A DNA stretch of 64,000 nt, from the NCBI GenBank assembly GCA_038137215.1, contig JAYQBG010000009.1, positions 1 through 64,000 of the forward strand, in the 5' to 3' direction. Source of the DNA: JABJAG01 sp038137215. GTDB taxonomy: Bacteria > Pseudomonadota > Alphaproteobacteria > UBA6615. This document shows positions 41,907 through 51,314 of the stretch, piece after piece (position 1 is the first letter of the stretch; each line of letters opens with the position of its first letter). The notes under the pieces are model-generated. The model had not been told where the DNA came from. It saw nothing but the letters and a program-made list of their open reading frames with translations, and made no database searches. The translations under genes and the position numbers were made by a program.

Positions 41907-42725
41907 TCAGATCAGACGTGCGATTGCACAGAACTGATCGATCGTCAGTTCTTCTGCCCGGGCTTCTTCGGAGACGCCGGCGGCTTCAAGAAGTGCGGCA
42001 CCGCCGATCGGGGCGAGTGAGCGGCGGAGCATCTTGCGACGCTGCCCGAAAGCGGCGCGGGTCACGATCTCCAGTTTCTCGCGCTGTGCGTCCGCCAGGG
42101 GGTGCGCGCGGACCTTCATGTGTACGACCGAAGAGGTCACATTGGGCGGAGGCACGAAGGCGCTCGCCGGGATGTCGAACATGATCCGCGCCTCTGTCAG
42201 CCATTGGGACAGAACGGATAGCCGTCCATAGGACTTGCCGCCCGAGGGCGCGACGATGCGCTCGGCGACCTCTTTCTGGAACATCAGCGTAAAGGCCGCG
42301 AACTGGTCGGCCTGTATCAGCCAGTTGATGAGCAACTGGGTGCCAATGTTGTAGGGCAGGTTTGAAATCACGTGCCGTGGCCCGGGCATGATCCGGGTGA
42401 GGTCAAGCGACAGAGCGTCGCCCTCCAGGACCGTCAGGCGGCCTCCGGCATGCTGTGCCAGTTCCCGCAGGGCGTTCACGGCACGGGGGTCGCGCTCCAC
42501 GGCGTAAACGTGTTCGGCTTCGCTCTCCAGCAGCGCTCGGGTCAGTCCGCCCGGTCCGGCGCCGATTTCCACAACCTGCACACCCGAAAGGTTGCCGGCC
42601 ACGGAGACGACCCGCCGGGTCAGGTTCAGATCGAACAGGAAATGCTGACCGAGCGACTTTTGTGCGGCGATATCAAAGCGCCCGACGATTTCCCGGAGGG
42701 GCGGGAGCTGGTCGGCGTTAAACAC
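41907..42725 (-). CDS. rsmA: 16S rRNA dimethyladenosine transferase RsmA (KsgA)
   Basis: A 272-residue SAM enzyme that dimethylates A1518 and A1519 in 16S rRNA. KSLGQHFLFDLNL is the N-terminal motif, VVEIGAGPGGLTRALLE is SAM motif I, and NLPYNIGTQLLINWL is the catalytic NLPY motif. The GTG start at 42725 overlaps the surA stop by 8 bases, so the genes are coupled. pdxA, often found between them, is absent here. Confidence 0.95.
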   Translation of the reverse strand: MFNADQLPPLREIVGRFDIAAQKSLGQHFLFDLNLTRRVVSVAGNLSGVQVVEIGAGPGGLTRALLESEAEHVYAVERDPRAVNALRELAQHAGGRLTVLEGDALSLDLTRIMPGPRHVISNLPYNIGTQLLINWLIQADQFAAFTLMFQKEVAERIVAPSGGKSYGRLSVLSQWLTEARIMFDIPASAFVPPPNVTSSVVHMKVRAHPLADAQREKLEIVTRAAFGQRRKMLRRSLAPIGGAALLEAAGVSEEARAEELTIDQFCAIARLI

Positions 42726-43986
42726 GCAGATCGACGAAGGCCGCCCGGCGCAGATCGCGCAAATAGCGGCGTGAGAGCATGCCCACACGTTCGCGCAGCA
42801 AGGTCTGGCGGATCTCGTCGCGGTCCGGTCCGGCATTGTCCTGACGATCGCAGACCATCACCACCTGAATTCCCGAAGGTTGGCGGATTGGCGCGCTGGC
42901 CCGCCCGACAGGTACGGTGGAGGCGAGTTCGCGAAGCTCCGCGTTAAGATCATTCAGGCGGAATTCCGCCGGTTTGTTGGGCTGTGGCGTTCCGGCTTCC
43001 TCGGCTGCGGCCGCAAAGGCCGGACAACCATTCACACTGGTGGCGATCTCTCGGGCCCGGGCGAGTTGGGCATCCACCTCGGTTTGCGGGGCGTCCTCGG
43101 CCACCAGCAAAAGGAGTTGCCTGAGCCGGACAACCCGGTCGCCTTCATCGGGCGGCGCGTTAGTCCGCTGTTCGATGAGAGTGATGATGGCAATTCCGTC
43201 CGAGACGTCCAGCGGTTCGGAGATCTGGCCGACCTCCATACCGGTCAGCGCAGTGTTGATGGGACCCTCGAGTTCGCCAGGCAGAACCCAACCGATATCG
43301 CCACCAGTGGCTGCGCTGGCACTTTTTGAAAACTGCTGGGCGACGGCTCGGAAATCTGCACCTCCGCGCAACTGCTGAACCAACCGCTCGGCGAGTGTAC
43401 GAATGTCTGAAGCGTCGGCCGGATTGTCCACCGGCAGCAGGATTTCTCCGACGCGAAACTCGGTCACGCCCCGGTTTGCTTCGATGCGTGCGATCACATC
43501 GTCAATGGCCTCTTCCCCGATCTCGATCGTAGGGATGACTGTGCGGGACAGCAATTTCTGCCAGGCGATGTTGACGCGGATCTGCTGCTTGGCCGCTTCG
43601 ACGGAGATTCCCTGGCGTTGCAGGAAGGACTCGAAGCCGCCGGGCGGAATATTGTTGTTCTGTTCGACCCGGCCGACTGCATCCTGAAGGTCGCGGTCGG
43701 TGACTCGAATGTTCAGGCGGTTGGCCTCCTGCTGCTGCAAGGCCTCATCGATCAGGCCGCGAAGCACCTGCGGTCCGATACGTCGCTGGGTTTCGCGAGT
43801 GTTGGGCAGACCCGAGGAGGCGATCAAAATTTGCATGCGCTGTTGCACATCAAAGATCGAGATCACCTCTTCGTTGACCACAGCGGCAATGCGCTGAACG
43901 TCCTGTGCCTGAGCCGCTGCCGAAAAGGTCAGGACAAATGCCAGCAGAAGAGTACAGCGTTGCAACAAGCCGAGTGTGTGGGTCAC
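42718..43986 (-). CDS. surA: SurA-like periplasmic peptidyl-prolyl isomerase/chaperone
   Basis: A 422-residue exported protein. A signal peptide ends near SAAAQAQ, the SurA N-terminal domain follows (RIAAVVNEEVISIFDVQQRM), and one parvulin (PpiC) domain lies around residues 170-275 (FRVGEILLPVDNPA to GDIGWVLPGELEGPI). SurA chaperones outer-membrane proteins, including LptD, whose gene is just upstream. GTG start preceded by GGGAAAA. Confidence 0.93.
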   Translation of the reverse strand: MTHTLGLLQRCTLLLAFVLTFSAAAQAQDVQRIAAVVNEEVISIFDVQQRMQILIASSGLPNTRETQRRIGPQVLRGLIDEALQQQEANRLNIRVTDRDLQDAVGRVEQNNNIPPGGFESFLQRQGISVEAAKQQIRVNIAWQKLLSRTVIPTIEIGEEAIDDVIARIEANRGVTEFRVGEILLPVDNPADASDIRTLAERLVQQLRGGADFRAVAQQFSKSASAATGGDIGWVLPGELEGPINTALTGMEVGQISEPLDVSDGIAIITLIEQRTNAPPDEGDRVVRLRQLLLLVAEDAPQTEVDAQLARAREIATSVNGCPAFAAAAEEAGTPQPNKPAEFRLNDLNAELRELASTVPVGRASAPIRQPSGIQVVMVCDRQDNAGPDRDEIRQTLLRERVGMLSRRYLRDLRRAAFVDLRV

Positions 43987-43998
43987 GTTTTCCCTTTT

Positions 43999-46140
43999 TT
44001 ACAGCAGTGCCGAGGACACCTGTCCTAGGCTCTTGAAAATGAAGCGGAAGGTCAGGGATTCCGTCGGCGGAACATCGCGATCCTGCGTGAAATCCCTCCG
44101 GTATCTTAGCTCAAAGTCCATGCAGTCGCATCTATAGAAAAGCGAGGCACCATAAGAGAGGGGGCCACCGTCCGATGTCAGGTCGCGCCGCGTATCGACC
44201 CGTGCCGACCATGCTTCGGTGATCTGGGAGGTCAGCCCTGCGGTGACCTCTTCACGATCGGGGAAATCCCGGGTCTGATCGAAAAACACATAGTTCAGGT
44301 CGAGTTTCAGGGCGCGCGGACCGGCGGTAGTCTTGATTTCCGTGCGCCGGGCGCGGAAGGAATCCTTGTCGATGCGGGTCTTGTAAAGCAGGTCGAAGAA
44401 GTTGTTTGGCGAAACCTGCACGCTGGCCACGATGTCGGATAACTGATCTTCGAGACCCGAGCCGTTGTTGAACCGGCTCGAATCCCGGAATTGGTAGGAC
44501 TGGCCCACGATCAGGGTTGTGGCTCCCCCGGAACTCCCGAAGAACCCGGTGCGCAGCCCATAGACCACCCGTTGCCCGCTATCGACGCGATCATTGCCGG
44601 CGAACCGGTTCGCGCTGAACAAGTTGGTTTCGTCGAACTCAACGCTGAGGCTGTCTTCGTTGGGGATGGCGTCGGGATTGCTGCCATTCGGCGCGAGAAC
44701 CAATGCGGTGAGGGGTTCAAGAATCTGGCTGCTTGTTCTGATCCGCCGCACCCAGGGATACCGCCATGTGACGATGGCCTGCGGGAAGATGCGGCCATAG
44801 ACACCGCTTTCCGTTTCCGTTGGCGTTGTTACGTCGTGGGTGTTGTAGAGGTCTGTCTGAAGCGATGTCCGGAAACTCGTGATCGTGCCCAGACTGTCGG
44901 TGTGGGAAATTTCCCAGCCGGGGATAACGCTGATCCGCTGGCTTGTCGCGCCCTCTTCGCGGGTCAAGGCCTGAAAATTGGCGTCCATGGTCGTTATGCC
45001 GCCGAAACTGTTCGGTTCGCTGACATAGTTGTAGTCGAACTTCGGTGCCACGATCGGAATTTCGGCCTGCTCGTCTTCCTGCTGCAGACCCTGGAAGTAA
45101 TACGCTTCACCGACCGCGTAGCTTCTCGATCCGAATCCCTCGAAGTATAGGTGATTGTTGAGCGTATCAGGGCTCCGGAACCCGTATCTCTGCAGATAGG
45201 TGTCGTCGCTTACGAGTTTGACGTCCAGTCCCCAGCGCCAGAGATCGTTGATGGAAAAACGTGTCTCGGAATCGATGTGACCGCGAAACCGGCTCTGGTC
45301 GGCCAGAGCATCGTCGCGCGTGCCCGAGAGTCTTGTGTAGTGTTCGCCATCGCCAAACCGCTGCCGGTACTCGCCGGACAGGACCGGCCAGCCTTCCGTG
45401 GACAGGATCGGGTCGAAGGTCAGGTCCTTGTCCCGGTCAATGGCCCAGAAATAAGGTGTCTTCACCGACGTTCCGAGCAGGCTGGATACCCCGAAGGTCG
45501 GGGTCAGAAAGCCGGTCTTGCGTTTGACCGTGGGGTCGGGATGGCTGAGATAGGGGGTGTAGAGAACCGGCAGCCCGAGCAGTTCGAGGGTCGCATCCCG
45601 GTACACGACCTCCTGGGCCTCGGAATCGTGCATGACCCGCCGCGCCTTGACCTGCCAGAGCGGTTCCTCGTCGATCCCTGTACAATTGACACACGGCGAA
45701 TAGGCGGCGCGGGTCAGTTCGGTTTTCACACCGCCGCGCCGTTGTGCACTGACGGCCGCCAGCCGCGAGTCATCGGTGAGCAGCATCCGGAACCCGCGCA
45801 GGAACCCCTCGCGCATGTCCTCGGTCAGTTCGGCATATTCGGCGAACAGCACTTCACCCGACGGTTCGAGCAGAACCACATTGCCCGACGCAGTCACCAG
45901 ATCGTCACGTTGGTTGTAGCTAACGGCGTCCGCGTTCAGGATGCGTTCGCCCTGGACGATTTCGACATTTCCGCTGGCGGTGGCCAGTCCGAGATCCTCA
46001 TCGAAGGTCAACTCGTCTGCTGTCATCAGCACCGGAATTTCGGGCTCCGATGTCTGTCCCATGGCAGGGCGGTCCATCATCCAGCCCCACGCCGAAACGG
46101 ACATGACAAACAGAACTGCCTGGCGAAGTGCGGAATTCAT
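43999..46140 (-). CDS. lptD: LPS-assembly protein LptD
   Basis: A 713-residue outer-membrane protein. A signal peptide ends near PAMGQT, then an OstA-like jelly roll (VLMTADELTFDEDLGLATAS, GNVEIVQGERILNADAVSY) and a C-terminal barrel rich in aromatic beta strands. Two Cys pairs, PCVNC near the jelly roll and RCDC near the end, could form the disulfides needed for function. It inserts LPS in the outer leaflet. Its ATG overlaps the lptG stop by one base. Confidence 0.95.
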   Translation of the reverse strand: MNSALRQAVLFVMSVSAWGWMMDRPAMGQTSEPEIPVLMTADELTFDEDLGLATASGNVEIVQGERILNADAVSYNQRDDLVTASGNVVLLEPSGEVLFAEYAELTEDMREGFLRGFRMLLTDDSRLAAVSAQRRGGVKTELTRAAYSPCVNCTGIDEEPLWQVKARRVMHDSEAQEVVYRDATLELLGLPVLYTPYLSHPDPTVKRKTGFLTPTFGVSSLLGTSVKTPYFWAIDRDKDLTFDPILSTEGWPVLSGEYRQRFGDGEHYTRLSGTRDDALADQSRFRGHIDSETRFSINDLWRWGLDVKLVSDDTYLQRYGFRSPDTLNNHLYFEGFGSRSYAVGEAYYFQGLQQEDEQAEIPIVAPKFDYNYVSEPNSFGGITTMDANFQALTREEGATSQRISVIPGWEISHTDSLGTITSFRTSLQTDLYNTHDVTTPTETESGVYGRIFPQAIVTWRYPWVRRIRTSSQILEPLTALVLAPNGSNPDAIPNEDSLSVEFDETNLFSANRFAGNDRVDSGQRVVYGLRTGFFGSSGGATTLIVGQSYQFRDSSRFNNGSGLEDQLSDIVASVQVSPNNFFDLLYKTRIDKDSFRARRTEIKTTAGPRALKLDLNYVFFDQTRDFPDREEVTAGLTSQITEAWSARVDTRRDLTSDGGPLSYGASLFYRCDCMDFELRYRRDFTQDRDVPPTESLTFRFIFKSLGQVSSALL

Positions 46141-47240
46141 CAACCGTCTTCCAGATGGAGCAACATTGTGACCCCTGCGAGAAGGCAAAAGCCGGCAGGT
46201 GTCCAGGCTGCAAGAATTACAGGCACACTGGCCCCCAGGCCAAGAGCCTGAACCACATTTGTCAGCAGGAAAAGGAAGAAGCTCGTCAGCACGCCCGCGG
46301 CAACCAGAAGGAGTGTCCCACCGCGTCGCGTGAGCCGCAGCGAAAATATGGCCGCGATCAGGACCATGGCAGCCAGCAGGACCGGCTCGGCTAGAAGGGC
46401 ATGGAACTGAAGCCGGTGAGCGACGGGGGAGAAGCCGGTTTCCTCCAGCACCCGGATAAACCGCAGCAGGTTCCAGAAGGCCACGGTTTCGGGGCTGGCG
46501 AAACTTTCCTGAATTTTGTCCGCCGTCAGGTCGGTGGGCAATTCGTGCTGCGCGGTGAAAACACCGGCGCGCGTCGGCTTGGTCAGCCAGGCATTGGAGA
46601 GTTCCCAACGGCCATCGAGCAGTCGCGCGCTTTCGGCGTCCACACGGCTGATGAACTGGTCGTCCTCGGCAAACTCGAACACGATCACATCTTCGAGCAG
46701 CAATTCGTCGGGCTGCGCACGTGCGGCATGAACGACGGTCTGGCCCGTACCGTCGCTGCTTGTCTGACGTAACCAGAGCCCCTGCGAGGAGACCGCGAGA
46801 AGCGAAGACCGGCCGGTGAAGTATCGCCCCTCAAGCTCCTCAAACTGGGATAGCATTAGGGCCGAGAGCGGATTCAGAACGGTGACATTGAGGACGCCGA
46901 TCAGGATGGCGGCGATCAGGGGCGGGGCCAGGAACTGCCAGACGGAAACGCCCGCCGCACGCACCACCACCAGTTCGTGGTTCCGGGTCATCTTCAGGAA
47001 GGTGAAGATGCCGCCGAACATGACGGCAAACGGGATGGCTTCCTGTGCCAGGAAGGGCGCGCGCAGCAGAGCCATTCCGGTGATGATCGAAGCTGTTGCG
47101 TCCGGCTTGTTGGTGCCCCGTCGAAGAAGCTCGACGGCATCGATCAGGCCGATCACCGTGACCATGGCGACAAACATCACCAGGAACCACAGCAGGAACT
47201 GCCGCAGGATGTATCGGGACATGGTGGGAGAGGAAAACAT
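46140..47240 (-). CDS. lptG: LPS export ABC transporter permease LptG
   Basis: A 366-residue YjgP/YjgQ permease: six membrane helices with a periplasmic beta-jellyroll in the middle. SRYILRQFLLWFLVMFVAMV is the first helix, and NHELVVVRAAGVSVWQFLAP is the coupling helix. It forms the transport core with LptF and drives LPS into the periplasmic bridge. ATG at 47222 (MSRYILRQ) is an equally plausible start. Confidence 0.94.
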   Translation of the reverse strand: MFSSPTMSRYILRQFLLWFLVMFVAMVTVIGLIDAVELLRRGTNKPDATASIITGMALLRAPFLAQEAIPFAVMFGGIFTFLKMTRNHELVVVRAAGVSVWQFLAPPLIAAILIGVLNVTVLNPLSALMLSQFEELEGRYFTGRSSLLAVSSQGLWLRQTSSDGTGQTVVHAARAQPDELLLEDVIVFEFAEDDQFISRVDAESARLLDGRWELSNAWLTKPTRAGVFTAQHELPTDLTADKIQESFASPETVAFWNLLRFIRVLEETGFSPVAHRLQFHALLAEPVLLAAMVLIAAIFSLRLTRRGGTLLLVAAGVLTSFFLFLLTNVVQALGLGASVPVILAAWTPAGFCLLAGVTMLLHLEDG

Positions 47241-47254
47241 GCTGATCGAACCGC

Positions 47255-48370
47255 CTAACCTTCTGCCATGGCAAGGCCCGAGGGCCGCCGCACGCGGGAG
47301 CGAACGAGCACAAGCATGCCGATCAGGATGGAGAGCAGCGGCAGGGCATAGACCAGCGGGACGAGTGACAGGGACTGGCGCGACAGGTTGAACAGACCCA
47401 GCGCCATGACCTGCAGGGTAAACACGATCGCGATGGCGGCGAGAATCCGGCTGGTATTGCCGCGCCGGTCGAAATTCCCGGCGATCATCGCGGCCATGGC
47501 GACGATGGCAAAGACAAGGATATAGAGGGGCCCCGCAATACGCCGGTGGCCCTCTGCAACAAGCTGATTGGCATAGAACACATCATGCGCGCTGTCGCCC
47601 GGACGAAGCAGCGAGCCCAGGAAGCGTTCCTCCGGTTCGCGCCAGCGTGGCTGGGCCGTTTCGTTGAAGATGTTCAGGTCCAGCGAATACTGGTCGAAAT
47701 TGAAGAGTGTCAGACGGCCCGTGTCCCGGTCCACATCCTGCTGACTGCCGTTAAACAACACCACACGGGTGCCGTCTTCGTTCTGAACCGCGGTGCCGCG
47801 TTCGGCGGTGTAGGTCACGGGGCGTTCGGGGTCGCGGGAGTCATGGGCGAAGATGCCGCGCAACTCGCCTTCGCTGCTGCGTTCCCGAATGTAGATCGTC
47901 AGACCGGGGATCGGCGTGTTGAAGCGCTGTTCCTGGAGAAGCACGCTGCCATAGGAATTGCGGTAATTGAGCTGCTTCAGTTTGAATTCGTGGATTGTCG
48001 CCGGAACAAGATAAAGCTGCAGCACATATCCGATAAAGACGGCGGCGATTCCGAGCAGCAGACCTGGTCGCGCCAGCGCAGCCGGGCTCATCCCCGCCGC
48101 GCGCATGACCACCATCTCGCTGTCGTTCCGCAACTTGTTGTACACCACAAGGACGGCGGCAAAGACAGCAATGGGCAGCAGGATCGCGACGAATTTCGGC
48201 AGATTGAGCGCGCTCATCTCGAACAGCACCGTAATCGGGAGCCCGCGGTTCACGATGAAGTCGATAAGGCGAAGGGAGCCGAACAGGGTCACGAGGACGG
48301 TCAGCACGCCGATCACGAACAGGGTCGCGATGGCAAGTTGCCTGAAAATATACTTGCTGATCGACGTCAT
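47255..48370 (-). CDS. lptF: LPS export ABC transporter permease LptF
   Basis: A 371-residue paralogue of LptG with the same arrangement: SKYIFRQLAIATLFVIGVL, the coupling helix DSEMVVMRAAGMSPAALARP, and a periplasmic domain between helices 3 and 4. ATG at 48370 has a GGAGCGG ribosome site. First gene of lptF-lptG-lptD-surA-rsmA, divergent from pepA. Confidence 0.95.
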   Translation of the reverse strand: MTSISKYIFRQLAIATLFVIGVLTVLVTLFGSLRLIDFIVNRGLPITVLFEMSALNLPKFVAILLPIAVFAAVLVVYNKLRNDSEMVVMRAAGMSPAALARPGLLLGIAAVFIGYVLQLYLVPATIHEFKLKQLNYRNSYGSVLLQEQRFNTPIPGLTIYIRERSSEGELRGIFAHDSRDPERPVTYTAERGTAVQNEDGTRVVLFNGSQQDVDRDTGRLTLFNFDQYSLDLNIFNETAQPRWREPEERFLGSLLRPGDSAHDVFYANQLVAEGHRRIAGPLYILVFAIVAMAAMIAGNFDRRGNTSRILAAIAIVFTLQVMALGLFNLSRQSLSLVPLVYALPLLSILIGMLVLVRSRVRRPSGLAMAEG

Positions 48371-48427
48371 GACCGCTCCGGTGGGAATTCGTGCGGGGAA
48401 TCGTCCCTCAAGTTGCTGATTCGAAAA

Positions 48428-48441
48428 ACAAACATGTTTGT
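48428..48441. promoter_or_regulatory. 14-bp perfect palindrome between lptF and pepA
   Basis: ACAAACATGTTTGT is its own reverse complement and is AT-rich against its surroundings. It lies 58 bp upstream of lptF and 157 bp upstream of pepA, which are divergent, so a dimeric regulator bound here could affect both. No known operator is clearly matched. Confidence 0.4.
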
Positions 48442-48597
48442 CAGCACTGCGCGGTTGTAACAGATCGTCCGAAGCTGACAAAGCACTGCGCACGAGCCGG
48501 TGTCTGCTTGCGCGCGATTGGCTGGTACTCTAAATCTCGAAGTCCGAAAGCGGGTTCGAGAGACCTGCGGGTCCTGTCAATGACGGAAGCGAGTGCC

Positions 48598-50091
48598 ATG
48601 AAAATCAGCTTTGCCGAAACCAAACTGCCTACGTCCGGATATCTTGTCTTCCTGGTTGGCGGCAGCGGGGATCTTGCGCCATCCGCCAAGGCCGTCGACA
48701 AGGCGACCAAGGGGGCGTTGTCCCGTGCACTCGAGGCGCGCAGTTTTTCGGGGAAGAAAGGCGAAACTTTGGCGGTTCATGCGCCTCAGGGGCGTGAGAA
48801 GCTGAGCATCGTGTTGGTGGGCACCGGCGCGGCGGTGGATTTGGACGCGCTCAAGGCCCAGGAGATCGGTGCGCAGATTTACAAGGCGCTTTCCGGCCTT
48901 TCCGTGAATTCGGCGACTGTCGTGGCCGAACTGGCGCGCAGTGGACGCGTACGCGGAGCCGATCTGGCCGCCGCTCTGGCGGCCGGCGCGCGCATGCGCA
49001 GCTATCGCTACGACAAATATCTGACCAAAACCGGCTCAAAGCCCCAGGCAAAGGGACCGGGGCAGCTCAAACTGATGGTCAAGGGCGCTGCGGCGGCACG
49101 TCGTCAGTACAGCGATTTCGCACCCATTGCGGACGGTGTGGATTTTGCGCGCGATCTGGTTTCCGAACCCAGCAATGTGAAGTCTCCCAAGTGGATGGCC
49201 AGCCAGTGCCGCAAACTCACCAAGCTGGGTGTAAAGGTCGAGGTTCTGGGCGAAGCGAAGATGAAAAAGCTCGGCATGAATGCCTTGCTCGCAGTCGGTC
49301 AGGGCAGTGCGCAGGAATCCCAGTTGGTGATCATGCGCTGGGATGGCGGGTCGAAAGACGACAAGACCGTCTCGCTCATCGGCAAGGGGGTCACCTTCGA
49401 CACGGGCGGAATCTCCATCAAGCCTTCAGGTGGCATGGAAGACATGATCTGGGATATGGGCGGCGCGGGTACCGTGATCGGGGCGATGCATGCGATCGCC
49501 GGGCGCAAGGCCAAGGCTAATGTCATTGGCGTTGTCGGACTGGTCGAGAACATGCCCGATGGCAAGGCGCAGCGCCCCGGCGACATCGTGACGTCGATGT
49601 CGGGCCAGACGATTGAGGTCATCAACACCGACGCCGAAGGCCGTCTGGTGCTGGCCGATGCCTTTACCTATACCCTCAAACGCTTCAAGCCGGACGTGAT
49701 GGTGGACTTCGCAACGCTCACGGGTGCCATCATGGTGGCCCTGGGCCGCGAATATGCTGGCCTCTACGCCAATGACGACGATCTTGCCGACAAGATCATT
49801 CAGGCGGGCAAGACCGTTGGTGAGAAAATCTGGCACATGCCGCTTGATGATGCCTATGACAAGCAGATCAACACACCGCGCGCCGACATGAAAAATGTGG
49901 GGCCGCGCTGGGGAGGCAGCATCACCGCCGCCCAGTTCCTGCAGCGTTTCACCGAGGATGTCATCTGGGCCCATATGGACATTGCCGGCGTGGCCTGGTC
50001 GGACAAGGAACTGCCCCTGATGGCCAAGGGGGCGGCCGGGTTTGCCGTCCGTGCCATGGATCAGTTCGTGCGCGACAATTACGAGAAATAG
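48598..50091 (+). CDS. pepA: Leucyl aminopeptidase PepA (M17)
   Basis: A 497-residue zinc/manganese aminopeptidase. LIGKGVTFDTGGISIKPSGG contains metal and catalytic residues (Lys, Asp), and VINTDAEGRLVLADAF is the M17 signature. KISFAETKLPTSG starts the N-terminal domain. ATG at 48598 is favoured over 48580, since GGAAGCGAG lies suitably upstream. It is followed by holC, the usual arrangement. Confidence 0.96.
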   Translation: MKISFAETKLPTSGYLVFLVGGSGDLAPSAKAVDKATKGALSRALEARSFSGKKGETLAVHAPQGREKLSIVLVGTGAAVDLDALKAQEIGAQIYKALSGLSVNSATVVAELARSGRVRGADLAAALAAGARMRSYRYDKYLTKTGSKPQAKGPGQLKLMVKGAAAARRQYSDFAPIADGVDFARDLVSEPSNVKSPKWMASQCRKLTKLGVKVEVLGEAKMKKLGMNALLAVGQGSAQESQLVIMRWDGGSKDDKTVSLIGKGVTFDTGGISIKPSGGMEDMIWDMGGAGTVIGAMHAIAGRKAKANVIGVVGLVENMPDGKAQRPGDIVTSMSGQTIEVINTDAEGRLVLADAFTYTLKRFKPDVMVDFATLTGAIMVALGREYAGLYANDDDLADKIIQAGKTVGEKIWHMPLDDAYDKQINTPRADMKNVGPRWGGSITAAQFLQRFTEDVIWAHMDIAGVAWSDKELPLMAKGAAGFAVRAMDQFVRDNYEK

Positions 50092-50111
50092 TGCGGGGCC
50101 CGTGAGACGTT

Positions 50112-50570
50112 GTGACCGAAATCAGGTTCTATCATCTGACGCGTAAGAGCCTCGAAGAGGTTCTGCCGGTCATGCTGGAACGTACCGTCGTACGAGATGG
50201 CCGTCGTGCCGTGGTCGTTGCCGGGACGTCCGAGCGCGTCGAGAGCCTGAACGCCTATCTCTGGACCTATGATGACCGTGTCTTCCTGCCCCATGGCAGT
50301 AAGGCCGACGGGCATCCGGCGCATCAGCCGGTGTGGCTGACGGACATGGACGAAAATCCCAATGGTGCGCGGGTGCTCTTTCTGGCCGATGGTGCGACAA
50401 GCAAACAGGTCGATGAATTCGATCTGGTGTGCGAGTTATTTGACGGTCGAGATGAGACCGCAGTCTCGGCAGCGCGGGGACGCTGGAAGGCATACAAGGA
50501 CAACGGCCATGCGTTGACCTACTGGCAGCAGACCGAGCGGGGCGGCTGGGAGCAGAAGGCCGAGGGCTAA
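50112..50570 (+). CDS. holC: DNA polymerase III chi subunit HolC
   Basis: A 152-residue protein matching chi: EIRFYHLTRKSLEEVLPVML, AVVVAGTSERVESLNAYLW, and GHPAHQPVWLTDMDENPNGA. Chi connects the clamp loader to single-stranded-DNA-binding protein. GTG start, 20 bp after pepA; the pepA-holC pair is conserved. Confidence 0.92.
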   Translation: MTEIRFYHLTRKSLEEVLPVMLERTVVRDGRRAVVVAGTSERVESLNAYLWTYDDRVFLPHGSKADGHPAHQPVWLTDMDENPNGARVLFLADGATSKQVDEFDLVCELFDGRDETAVSAARGRWKAYKDNGHALTYWQQTERGGWEQKAEG

Positions 50571-50648
50571 ATCGCTCCGGCGCCTTGTCGGCGGCATCCA
50601 CGCTGGATATAAGGCGCGCACAATTCATCTTCCACCGGAGCAGATTCC

Positions 50649-51071
50649 ATGGCGACCGAGCGCACTTTCTCGATTATCAAACCCGACGCAACCAAGCGGA
50701 ACATCACCGGCAAGATCATTGCCAAGCTTGAGGATGCCGGCCTTCGTGTCGTTGCACAGCGTCGCATTCAGCTGACGAAGGAACAGGCCGAGAGTTTCTA
50801 CGGTGTGCATCGCGAGCGGCCGTTCTTCAACGACCTCGTCGCCTTCATGACCTCTGGCCCGGTCGTGGTTCAGGTGCTGGAAGGTGAGAACGCCGTCGCG
50901 CGCAATCGCGAAGTCATGGGTGCGACGAACCCGGCGGAGGCCGATGAAGGCACGATCCGCAAGGAGTTTGCCGAATCCATCGAGGCGAATTCCGTGCACG
51001 GTTCCGACGCGCCGGAAACCGCCGCGGAGGAAATTGCATTCTTCTTCAAAGAGGATGAAATCGTCGGCTGA
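50649..51071 (+). CDS. ndk: Nucleoside-diphosphate kinase
   Basis: A 140-residue kinase equilibrating nucleoside di- and triphosphates. ERTFSIIKPDATKRN is the N-terminal motif, and the phosphohistidine lies in SIEANSVHGSDAPETA, the NxxHGSDS-type signature. A CACCGGAG-like site precedes the ATG. The length is standard. Confidence 0.98.
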   Translation: MATERTFSIIKPDATKRNITGKIIAKLEDAGLRVVAQRRIQLTKEQAESFYGVHRERPFFNDLVAFMTSGPVVVQVLEGENAVARNREVMGATNPAEADEGTIRKEFAESIEANSVHGSDAPETAAEEIAFFFKEDEIVG

Positions 51072-51103
51072 TGCCACGATTTTCGTGTGGTGGGCGCGTC
51101 AGA

Positions 51104-51229
51104 TCAGACGAGCGTCCACCACATGATCACCAGCGCGATAGCCACGGCAATACCGGAATAGGTCATCAGCTTCAGGAAGCCGCCCCAGACCTTTTTGCGC
51201 TGATCGAGATTCATGATTTCGTCGGACAT
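51104..51229 (-). CDS. Small aa3-type cytochrome c oxidase subunit IV-like protein
   Basis: A 41-residue frame, MSDEIMNLDQRKKVWGGFLK and then LMTYSGIAVAIALVIMWWTL-V: a short charged head, the WxGFLKLxTY segment and one membrane helix. This is the layout of the bacterial aa3 oxidase subunit IV (PF07835) family, whose role in the oxidase is structural or dispensable. It lies on the same strand as purN, 85 bp downstream of it, and faces ndk. Confidence 0.65.
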   Translation of the reverse strand: MSDEIMNLDQRKKVWGGFLKLMTYSGIAVAIALVIMWWTLV

Positions 51230-51314
51230 CTTCGCTCGCGTTCGTTCAAATTTGCGATAGTAGGCATTTTATACGCGACCTGATTGCGGCGCGAAAGTCC
51301 GGTTTTGCCGCATG

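Noticed and set aside
45151..46251. Plus-strand frame of about 366 codons opposite lptD
   Set aside because: Antisense to a complete lptD with signal peptide and OstA domain; no independent support.
48530..48570. tRNA T-arm-like text (GGGTTCGAGAGACC) upstream of pepA
   Set aside because: No acceptor, D or anticodon arm can be folded around it; it is probably a chance hairpin.
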